A DNA stretch of 11,226 nucleotides, from NCBI GenBank assembly GCA_030753015.1, contig JASMDC010000067.1, forward strand, positions 1 to 11,226, written 5' to 3'. Positions 5,549-11,226 of the stretch are shown here, one piece after another (the first letter of the stretch is position 1; every line of letters starts with the position of its first letter). The translations under genes and the position numbers were made by a program. Under the pieces are notes generated by a model. The model worked only from the letters and a program-made list of their open reading frames with translations. It made no database searches and was not told where the DNA came from. The DNA comes from Candidatus Undinarchaeales archaeon (GTDB lineage Archaea > SpSt-1190 > JASMDC01).

Positions 5549-5987
5549 CTATCGCCCCGAAGGGCTCACCGCGTATAGTTCCTGGTTCCGCGACTCCACT
5601 TGCCCCCGCCTTACTGGTGGGAGTAGAGACGGGATCTCCACAGGCGTGACTTCGGACTCGTCCAGCCCTAGTTTCTGCGATTTTTTCTCTGCGACGTTCA
5701 AATCCAGATGCGCTTTTTATCCACAATGCGAGCACCAATGGACGCGAATCAGCACCGAGGGAACTATGTCCCCGCACAAGCTACACATCCGTGATGTGTT
5801 ACTCAGGCCCTAATCGACCAGCTCCGCTTCGGCCGCTATAGCCTGGTAGCGGAGCATACCGATGAAGGCATTCTACGGATTACTCCAAGGTACCATTGCT
5901 TCTTAATACCACCTGAATACCCTTGAGCATCCCTCCAGTCAGTAGTAGGTCGTTCAAGGATAAATTGGAAAGGGGGGTGGCGTGCCG
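5549..5987 (-). pseudogene. tnpB: Degenerate 3' fragment of tnpB (IS200/IS605-type)
   Basis: Read on the minus strand, this stretch matches the C-terminal third of TnpB in pieces. Near 5987-5900 one frame reads SNLSLNDLLLTGGMLKGI. After a frameshift, NAFIGMLRYQA (5872-5840) and AELVD appear, then a TAG at 5810-5812. NTSRMCSLCG (5800-5771) and CSHCG (5734-5720) form the zinc ribbon. A TAA follows at 5717-5719, then the RuvC-III region reads HLDLNVAE where DRDxNAA-type sequence is usual. The frame ends ESEVTPVEIPSLLPP and a short tail with stop at 5549-5551. Several stops, at least one frameshift and loss of the N-terminal two thirds make it non-functional. No tnpA partner is visible. Identification is by remembered family motifs; the several motifs in correct order make it fairly safe. 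Confidence 0.8.
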
Positions 5988-6084
5988 GTACTCAGGTAGG
6001 TATCTTACCTTTCGGATCTGGTATCCTTCAGAGGAACAGGACATTCATCCCTCCCATGAATATTAGGGTGTTTTACGTCAAACA
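5988..6084. other. Short region between the tnpB relic and the next promoter
   Basis: No gene is supported here. It contains a GGGGGG run near 5972-5977 just inside the relic, a small inverted repeat AGGTA/TACCT (5995-6009) and an in-frame ATG at 6056 that is probably not used. It may hold flanking sequence of the lost insertion sequence end. Confidence 0.4.
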
Positions 6085-6094
6085 TTTTATAAAT
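6085..6094 (+). promoter_or_regulatory. TATA box of the cysteine-rich/TPR membrane protein gene
   Basis: TTTTATAAAT is a near-consensus archaeal TATA element centred 27 bases upstream of ATG 6116. This spacing predicts transcription starting at or next to that ATG (leaderless), which excludes the upstream ATG at 6056 as the translation start. Confidence 0.75.
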
Positions 6095-6115
6095 GAAGTC
6101 CGCCTTTCTCCAACC

Positions 6116-8707
6116 ATGAGCAGGTGGAGCGCGGTCCCAGCAGGTATGGCCGTGATGGCATTCTGCCTTGTCCTGACACTCACCCAGGGCCAGTACCTGG
6201 GCGACCGGGCATTCCCCACCTATATGATCTCACAGGTGGGCCGGTGCGCCCCAATGAACTGCGCTCGCTGGGATTGCACCGAGAACCGGATATATATTGA
6301 GGGATTATTCGGCAGGGACCAGGAGACCTGCGACACCTGGGAGTGCGTCACGTGGAACGATGAGCTCTGTGATAAGTGGAACTGCACTAGCCTGGACCTT
6401 CCCAAGGACCGCTATCACGAGACCTGCGATGTCTACTCCTGCACGTCCTGGAAAGGCGAAGTGTGCGACAAGTGGGACTGTACAAAGGTCGATATGCCTG
6501 CAGGGAACGACAAGGAGACCTGTGATATCTACGAATGTACCCTCTGGAACGAGGACCAATGTCGGTCCTGGGACTGCACGGACGGGGACATCCCCTCCAG
6601 CGATGACCTCTCATCCTGCGACACTATGAACTGCACATCGTGGTTCGACGACGTGTGCCGTATCTGGGACTGTACGGCAGGGGACATTCCAGCCTCCAAT
6701 GACCGGGAGGTCTGCTATCGCTACCAGTGCGTGGCATGGCGGGGGCGGGTGTGCGCGGCATGGGACTGCGTGGAGGACCCGTTCTTCGTGGGAATGACAC
6801 GCAGCGAGACGTGCTTCTCCTGGGACTGCGCGAGCTGGAACGTCACCACACTCCCCGAGGAGTGCGGGTGCTCCAAGAACACCGATTGTGACTCTGGATG
6901 CTGCGCCTGGGACGTCTGCTCTCCCGCCGGCGCCGACGGGGATGGTGACGAGCAGACCTGCCAATGCCGGAACGGCGGCTGGTACGAAGGGAAGTGCTGC
7001 GGTGATGACTTCCTCGAGTCCTGGTGCGGCCTCACCGGACACTGCCAGGAGGGCAATTGGATCGAGGGCGCAGGATCCTTCTGCGAGACGTGCCGGAACG
7101 GTGTCTATCTCGAGGGTGCCTGCTGTACCGCCGGAGAATCGTTCTGCTACGCGGGCGGCCGATGCGAGGATGGGAGTATGAAGCCGGTCTGCGAGGGATG
7201 CGATTCGTGTGCAGGAGGTCGCTGCGAGGTAGTGTGCGATGGGACGACCTGTCCCCAGGGGGACGAGACCTGGTGCGAGCGGTGCGCCAATACTGACGGC
7301 GACGCAGATGAGTTCGCATGCACGTGCAAGAAGGGCGTGTGGCATGAGGGTCGCTGCTGTGGCGACGACACCATCGACGAATGGACCGGTGAGAAGGGTC
7401 GGTGCACACGTGGACAGTGGCGGAAAGGCAAGCCTCGTGTCAACACGACCGAGGTGAAGGCCCTCGAGTCCGCCGAATCGTGCGGGGACATGACGGGCCG
7501 GGAACTGAACGATTGCCTCCTCAAGGTGGCGGACGAGCTCTCGCTCTGGGATCCCATCGACGGCGCCACCGCCTGTGAGATGATCCTCGACGACGATGAG
7601 CTGCGGTACTCGTGCTTCGAGATGGTGCTCGCACGCACCGATGGTGTTGACCGGCTATCCGTGATGATCAGGCACCGTCCTATTCGGGTGCTCATCTGGC
7701 CGTTCCTGATGCTGTTTGTCGTCGCGCTCTGGGTGACGACAGTCTACAGTAAGAAAGGGAAGAAGAAGTATGTCGCCTACGAGGAGTCGAAGCCAAAGGA
7801 CCTCTCGGACACCCAGTTCGAGACCGAGGGCCTGGCGGAGGCTCTGGAGCACCTCTACAAGAACCTTAACATCCCTGACGTGCTGGAGTACGGCCAGAGC
7901 CGCCACATCGAGCAGTACATCGTCACCGACTTCCTGAATAACGAGGAATCGGTCATGGCTCTGAAGAAGGGGATGACGAAGGAGGAGTTCGATGACGTCG
8001 TCACACCGCGTCTCTATATGATGATGGGCAACGTCCACTTCATGCTCGGGGACTTCCAGGCCGCCAGGAAGCGCTACGAGCGCGGTATCGTCATGGACAG
8101 GACCAATGTCGCCCTCTGGAACAACATCGGGCTTGCTTTCCACCACATCGGTGACGAGGACAAGGCCGAGAAGGCGCTCAAGAAGGCCAAGGGGATCTCG
8201 CCTGAGGACAAGGTGGTGCTGCTCAACCTCGGGAAGCTCTATGGGACCCGGGCCTATATCCAGCGGACGGGCGGTTCGTGGCCCGCACAGACGGCCAAGA
8301 TGCCGGAGGGCATGCGGGATTATCGGAGCATGTCCTGGGACTATGGTCGCTATTCCAAGTCAGCGAACTGGGGCAGCCCACCCAAGTGGCGCGAGGAGTA
8401 CCTTGAGAAGGAGCAGACATCGCTCTACGACCGTCAGGTCGAGCTCTACTCGAAGGTGCTGGAGAAGGAGCCGAACAACGTGGAGGCCATCGTGAACCTC
8501 GGTATCGCCTATCGTCATAAGGGCATGATTGACCAGGCCCTCTATCACCTCGAACGGGTCGTCGCACTCCAACCGAAGAACACAGTAGCGCTATACGAGC
8601 TCGCCCGGGTCAGCGAGGAGCAGGGTGAAACCAAGAAAATGGTCGAGTACTACCGCCGGTGTCGGGACAACATCCATCTGGAACGCCCTTCTGGACCGGA
8701 CAAGTAG
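6116..8707 (+). CDS. Single-pass membrane protein: Cys-rich repeat ectodomain plus cytoplasmic TPR domain
   Basis: From ATG 6116 the product has 863 residues. Residues 8-24 form a signal peptide core. Residues 44-240 hold tandem 32-residue repeats of the form C-x4-C-x7-C-x4-C with recurring W-x-C and CDxW motifs. Residues 250-435 are a second cysteine-rich region with two related modules (C-x-C-(3)-G-x-W-x-EG-(K/R)-CCGDD at about 282-297 and 402-417). A third segment has four spaced cysteines (456, 467, 487, 500). A membrane helix lies at 525-544 (VLIWPFLMLFVVALW), followed by the basic stop-transfer KKGKKK. The rest is cytoplasmic, with TPR units near 632-708 and 765-850 (NxGxAYRHKGMxDQALYHLERV type) separated by a Trp/Tyr-rich insert (717-757). 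About 60 cysteines lie outside the cell. The layout suggests a surface receptor, adhesin or scaffold linking an outer structure to a cytoplasmic partner. I recognise no named family. A TATA box at 6085 supports this start. Confidence 0.88.
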   Translation: MSRWSAVPAGMAVMAFCLVLTLTQGQYLGDRAFPTYMISQVGRCAPMNCARWDCTENRIYIEGLFGRDQETCDTWECVTWNDELCDKWNCTSLDLPKDRYHETCDVYSCTSWKGEVCDKWDCTKVDMPAGNDKETCDIYECTLWNEDQCRSWDCTDGDIPSSDDLSSCDTMNCTSWFDDVCRIWDCTAGDIPASNDREVCYRYQCVAWRGRVCAAWDCVEDPFFVGMTRSETCFSWDCASWNVTTLPEECGCSKNTDCDSGCCAWDVCSPAGADGDGDEQTCQCRNGGWYEGKCCGDDFLESWCGLTGHCQEGNWIEGAGSFCETCRNGVYLEGACCTAGESFCYAGGRCEDGSMKPVCEGCDSCAGGRCEVVCDGTTCPQGDETWCERCANTDGDADEFACTCKKGVWHEGRCCGDDTIDEWTGEKGRCTRGQWRKGKPRVNTTEVKALESAESCGDMTGRELNDCLLKVADELSLWDPIDGATACEMILDDDELRYSCFEMVLARTDGVDRLSVMIRHRPIRVLIWPFLMLFVVALWVTTVYSKKGKKKYVAYEESKPKDLSDTQFETEGLAEALEHLYKNLNIPDVLEYGQSRHIEQYIVTDFLNNEESVMALKKGMTKEEFDDVVTPRLYMMMGNVHFMLGDFQAARKRYERGIVMDRTNVALWNNIGLAFHHIGDEDKAEKALKKAKGISPEDKVVLLNLGKLYGTRAYIQRTGGSWPAQTAKMPEGMRDYRSMSWDYGRYSKSANWGSPPKWREEYLEKEQTSLYDRQVELYSKVLEKEPNNVEAIVNLGIAYRHKGMIDQALYHLERVVALQPKNTVALYELARVSEEQGETKKMVEYYRRCRDNIHLERPSGPDK
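6323..6805 (+). repeat. Five 32-33-residue cysteine-rich repeats
   Basis: Units start at residues 70, 102, 134, 166 and 198 of the membrane protein. The first four are exactly 32 codons and the fifth is 33. Each has four cysteines in C-x4-C-x7-C-x4-C spacing and most end with a D-(I/L/M)-P turn. Degenerate half units flank the array (C44-C49-C54, and C233-C238). Confidence 0.88.
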
Positions 8708-8729
8708 AGCTGAAGACACCTCAGTTCCA

Positions 8730-8738
8730 TATTTAAAG
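8730..8738 (+). promoter_or_regulatory. TATA box of the Sm-like gene
   Basis: TATTTAAAG is centred about 29 bases upstream of ATG 8764, and no Shine-Dalgarno motif lies in the interval, which fits a leaderless transcript independent of the upstream gene. Confidence 0.7.
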
Positions 8739-8763
8739 GATAATATCATACTCGGCCTTCATC

Positions 8764-9081
8764 ATGGGTGAAACCATCAACTGGGGGGACCCGGTGAAGA
8801 AGGAGCGGTCGTACGATGACCGCCGTAGTGGTGGAGGCCGCCGTTTCGACCGCGGCTCGCGGGACAGGGACAGAGGCCCGTCCATGCCCATGCCCATCAA
8901 CTTCCTCGCGAACATGCTGGACACCAAAGTGACCCTCATCCACTGGATGGGTAACGAGCTCAGTGAGACCGAGGGACGGCTCAAAGCCCTCGATGGCAGT
9001 GGCAACACGGTCCTCGAGGTCGACGGCAAGCTCACTTGGTACCGCGGCGCTACTGTCCAGCGCATCGAGTTCAAAGAATAG
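8764..9081 (+). CDS. Sm/LSM-like RNA-binding protein with basic RG-rich N-terminus
   Basis: The product has 105 residues. Residues 12-39 are a low-complexity stretch rich in Arg, Gly and Asp (RRSGGG, RGSRDRDRG). Residues 46-103 resemble an Sm fold: an N-terminal helix INFLANMLD, then strands VTLIHWMGNELSETEGRLKALD fitting the Sm1 pattern (V-x-L-(4-5)-G-(6)-G-x-L-(3)-D-(3)-N-x-x-L), and YRGATVQRI fitting Sm2 (RG-x-x-V-x-x-I). Archaeal Sm proteins form heptameric or hexameric rings that bind U-rich RNA. This one has an extended beta2-beta3 region and an added disordered basic tail, so it may be a divergent member. Standard archaeal Sm proteins are about 70-80 residues. A separate TATA box indicates independent expression. 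Confidence is high that the gene is real and moderate for the Sm fold. Confidence 0.75.
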   Translation: MGETINWGDPVKKERSYDDRRSGGGRRFDRGSRDRDRGPSMPMPINFLANMLDTKVTLIHWMGNELSETEGRLKALDGSGNTVLEVDGKLTWYRGATVQRIEFKE

Positions 9082-9216
9082 ACCCTCCGGCAGGCCCCCC
9101 AACAGGAAACGGTGACGTGTTGGAGCGACAGCGATCAACCGCGTCATCCTTCGTATCTCTTGGCTCGGGGAAAAACGTATTAACCTATACCGCGTCCTCA
9201 TGCGCGGCGAGATTAT
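9082..9216. other. Intergenic region before the transporter gene
   Basis: No gene is visible. A 6-bp stem (9099-9104 with 9118-9123) lacks a T-tract and is not a convincing terminator. The AT-rich stretch AAAAACGTATTAACCTATA (9171-9189) is the likely promoter of the transporter gene. An ATG at 9200 lies at suitable distance but in a different frame from the transporter. Confidence 0.45.
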
Positions 9217-10518
9217 TTGGGGTTCGAGCTTTCCTTTATCGTGCCGCTTGCAATCGTCATCGCGACCTACGGCTTCATCGCGTTCGACCTCATGCATAGG
9301 ACCGTAGCTGCCCTCCTGGGCGCGCTCCTCCTCGTCAACCTGGGCTACATGGCGCCCGATGTCGCGCTAGCCAAGGTGAACATGGACACGATCCTCCTCC
9401 TGTTGGGGATGATGCTCATCCTATCGGTCGTTGAGAAGGTGGGTTTCTTCGAGTTGTTGACCTTGCGTGTCCTCTCTCTATCGGGGAGAAGCCTCTGGCG
9501 GTTACTCGTGGTGCTCGTGGTCACCACGGCGGTCCTCTCGGCCTTCCTTGACAACGTGACCACTGTCATGCTCCTCTGTCCCGTAGTGCTGGAGATAACC
9601 CTGCTCATGGACATCAATCCCATGCCCTTCCTCCTAGCCATGGCCTTCGCCTCGAACATCGGGGGGACGGCGACGCTCATAGGTGACCCCCCGAACATCA
9701 TGATCGGTACCGCCACTGACTTCTCCTTTATGGAGTTCATGGTGAACCTGGGACCGATCGTCGCGCTCAACGTCGTTGTTCTATTAGGCTACATCTGGTA
9801 CGTGTTCCGCGATCAGATACCCGATGAGGAGATCGGTCCCGAATGCATTCGCGAATGCAAGCGTCGCTTTAGGCGACGGGATACATCGAAGCTCAACCGG
9901 TGCTTGATCATCTTCATTATCACTCTCGTGGCCTTCATGTTCCACGAGGAGCTCCACCTCAAGTCCTACCTCGTGGCCCTGAGCGGGGGCACGGCGCTTC
10001 TCCTCCTCACGAAGATCAGGCCAGAGCAGGCCATGCGCGATATCGAGTGGAGCACATTGGTATTCTTCGCAGGGCTGTTCGTCGTGGTCGGAGCGTTGGA
10101 GGAGATAGGGCTCTCTGATGCGCTCGCGGGAGGGCTTTTACAATTGACCGAAGAGGCACGGAACCAGCTTCAGATGGGACTTTCGACGGAATCTGTCCTC
10201 ATCCCCTTCATCATCGGGATAGGCGGAGTGCTCTCCGGCCTCCTGGGTGCCATCCCGAACACGGCGGCCATGATCCCCGTCATCGACTCATTGCACACGA
10301 CGCTGGGGAACGACGGACTCTGGTGGGCGCTCTCGCTCGGGGCATGCTTCGGGGGCAACGCCACCCTCATCGGGACCTCAGCGAACGTCGTGGTAGCGGG
10401 CCTCTCCGAGAGAGAGGGCTACCCCGTCTCGTTCAGGGCGTTCATGAAATACGGCATCCCGCTCACCATACTCACGCTCACCACTTCAATGATCTATGTG
10501 AACCTGCTCTATACATGA
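9217..10518 (+). CDS. ArsB/NhaD-type ion transporter (ion transporter superfamily)
   Basis: The 433-residue integral membrane protein has about 11-12 hydrophobic segments. Signatures of the ArsB/NhaD group (Na+/H+ antiporter NhaD or arsenite permease, related to SLC13/CitMHS) are clear: SAFLDNVTTVMLLCPV (108-123), SNIGGTATLIGDPPNIMIG (146-164), and in the second half GAIPNTAAMIPVI (344-356) with GGNATLIGTSANVVVAG (379-395). The two NIGGTATLIG/FGGNATLIG motifs mark the inverted two-fold repeat. A charged cytoplasmic loop (197-227) separates the halves. Substrate cannot be fixed from sequence: Na+/H+, arsenite or an organic anion are possible, and no arsR, arsA or arsC neighbour is seen. The start is TTG 9217, the only usual start between the upstream stop (9181) and the first helix apart from GTG 9241. 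A UspA gene follows after 50 bases, probably in the same transcript. Confidence 0.88.
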   Translation: MGFELSFIVPLAIVIATYGFIAFDLMHRTVAALLGALLLVNLGYMAPDVALAKVNMDTILLLLGMMLILSVVEKVGFFELLTLRVLSLSGRSLWRLLVVLVVTTAVLSAFLDNVTTVMLLCPVVLEITLLMDINPMPFLLAMAFASNIGGTATLIGDPPNIMIGTATDFSFMEFMVNLGPIVALNVVVLLGYIWYVFRDQIPDEEIGPECIRECKRRFRRRDTSKLNRCLIIFIITLVAFMFHEELHLKSYLVALSGGTALLLLTKIRPEQAMRDIEWSTLVFFAGLFVVVGALEEIGLSDALAGGLLQLTEEARNQLQMGLSTESVLIPFIIGIGGVLSGLLGAIPNTAAMIPVIDSLHTTLGNDGLWWALSLGACFGGNATLIGTSANVVVAGLSEREGYPVSFRAFMKYGIPLTILTLTTSMIYVNLLYT

Positions 10519-10554
10519 GGGACCATTATCATGCTCACTGATAACAAAGGATCT

Positions 10555-10561
10555 GAGGGAG
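10555..10561 (+). promoter_or_regulatory. Shine-Dalgarno site of the UspA gene
   Basis: GAGGGAG lies about seven bases before ATG 10569, in the 50-base gap after the transporter stop. It fits translation from an internal position of a shared transcript. Confidence 0.55.
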
Positions 10562-10568
10562 AAACGCC

Positions 10569-11045
10569 ATGCCGCACAACGTGACACGGATACTCTGTTT
10601 AATCACCGGGGACATGGTCTCACGTCGGGCCGAGGACTGGGCCGTGTTCCTTGCCAAGCATATGGGGGCCAAGATCGAGTTCTTCCACGTGGTGGACGAC
10701 GAATTCCTGGACGGGCTACCAACGCCCATCGACATGCACCGGGAGGTGGACGATGAGCTGGATCATCTCACGCGCACCACAACCAGCAAGCTCAAGAAAA
10801 AGTTGCGGGGCACCGGTGTCGCCTACGAGATCATCGTTCGCCACGGCTCTTCGGAGACCGAGATCGTCAAGGAGTGCAAGGAGCGGAAGCCCGATCTGAT
10901 CATCATGCCGTACGAACCTCGCGGGATGCTAGGATTCCTCCTCACAAAGGGAATAGGACATGGACGTGTCATCGACGACGCCTGCTGCCCAGTTCTCGTC
11001 GTGAAGGGCGAGCCCGATGCTTGCTCCTGGGACACAACTGGTTAG
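10569..11045 (+). CDS. UspA-family universal stress protein
   Basis: The 158-residue protein has the usual length and fold order of a single-domain Usp: beta1 RILCLITG, an amphipathic helix, beta2 KIEFFHVV, then PDLIIMPY (108-115) and the C-terminal CCPVLVVKG. The ATP-site motif G-x2-G-x9-G-(S/T) appears as GMLG (119-122), nine residues, then G132 followed by Arg instead of Ser/Thr. The first loop has TGDM in place of the usual D-x-S. Nucleotide binding may therefore be altered. Standalone Usp proteins often lie beside transporters and can regulate them; here the gene lies 50 bases after an ArsB/NhaD-type transporter, so such a link is plausible but inferred. The cytoplasmic location is indicated by absence of a signal or membrane segment. 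Confidence 0.85.
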   Translation: MPHNVTRILCLITGDMVSRRAEDWAVFLAKHMGAKIEFFHVVDDEFLDGLPTPIDMHREVDDELDHLTRTTTSKLKKKLRGTGVAYEIIVRHGSSETEIVKECKERKPDLIIMPYEPRGMLGFLLTKGIGHGRVIDDACCPVLVVKGEPDACSWDTTG

Positions 11046-11226
11046 TACGCTTCGGGAACGGTCGTCACCCGGTCGCCAATCTGACGCAGGTATGCGCCAA
11101 TAGTGGCAAACGGTGCCGCGTCGCGGACACGGTTTCCCCGTATCCGTAAGTGTAGAGTCCTGAAATTATTTCGTCGGGGCGCTTCGCCTCGGGATTGTGC
11201 TGTGACGAAGCTCAACGACAAGAAGA
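11046..11226. other. Right-end region with no clear gene
   Basis: Nothing convincing is seen. A GTG at 11202 opens a frame (V-T-K-L-N-D-K-K) running off the window and could be the start of a plus-strand gene, with an AT-rich stretch AAATTATTT (11164-11172) upstream. On the minus strand a 61-codon frame is open from the window edge to a stop at 11042-11044 and could be the end of a convergent gene. Neither can be decided here. Confidence 0.4.

Noticed and set aside
5448-5777. 109-codon open frame on the minus strand
   Set aside because: It has no sensible start context and its frame conflicts with the TnpB motifs (TSRMCSLCG, CSHCG, TPVEI), which lie in another minus-strand frame. It is a shadow of the tnpB relic.
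9099-9123. Hairpin after the Sm-like gene as a terminator
   Set aside because: The stem is only 6 bp with a 13-base loop and no T-tract follows.
11042-11226. 61-codon open minus-strand frame at the right edge, ending ...YLRQIGDRVTTVPEAY
   Set aside because: It could be the end of a convergent gene, but its first half is low in protein-like character, its stop overlaps the UspA stop, and only a fragment is visible, so it is not called.

Overview
The window looks like a chromosomal segment of a GC-rich archaeon, most likely a euryarchaeote or Thermoplasmatota-type lineage (lineage is inference, low confidence). Reasons: TATA-like boxes sit about 27-33 bases upstream of start codons with no Shine-Dalgarno site (6085-6094 before the gene at 6116; 8730-8738 before the gene at 8764), other genes carry clear GGAGGTG/GAGGT sites, and the window encodes an Sm-like RNA-binding protein, archaeal-type lipoproteins, an IS1634-type insertion sequence and a decayed TnpB gene.

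Layout. (1) 1-498 is the 3' end of a secreted cysteine-rich repeat protein, closed by a perfect 12-bp hairpin terminator. (2) 589-2827 is a small acidic lipoprotein gene split after codon 7 by a complete insertion sequence (610-2621, transposase 799-2538, imperfect 18-bp terminal inverted repeats, 5-bp target duplication TCAGT). Removing the element and one duplication copy restores a 73-codon lipoprotein frame. (3) 2922-5406 is a two-gene unit: a 703-aa exported helical protein with fourteen 18-residue repeats, tightly followed by a second acidic lipoprotein and a strong terminator. (4) 5462-6084 has no intact gene but holds a 5'-truncated, frameshifted tnpB relic on the minus strand. (5) 6116-8707 encodes a large single-pass membrane protein with a roughly 500-residue ectodomain containing about 60 cysteines and a cytoplasmic TPR domain. 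(6) 8764-9081 encodes an Sm/LSM-like protein with a basic RG-rich N-terminus. (7) 9217-11045 holds an ArsB/NhaD-type ion transporter followed by a UspA-type protein. (8) 11046-11226 has no clear gene.

How it fits together. The left 8.7 kb is dominated by exported or surface-anchored proteins: two cysteine-rich repeat proteins, two aspartate-rich lipoproteins and a helical repeat protein. The 703-aa protein lies between two lipoproteins with similar DxDV/DIP-rich tails, one intact and one inactivated by the insertion sequence, which suggests a cell-surface assembly. The cysteine-rich/TPR membrane protein has a receptor-like or scaffold-like layout and may be the most unusual single gene here. 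The right end is more ordinary: RNA binding, ion transport and stress response.
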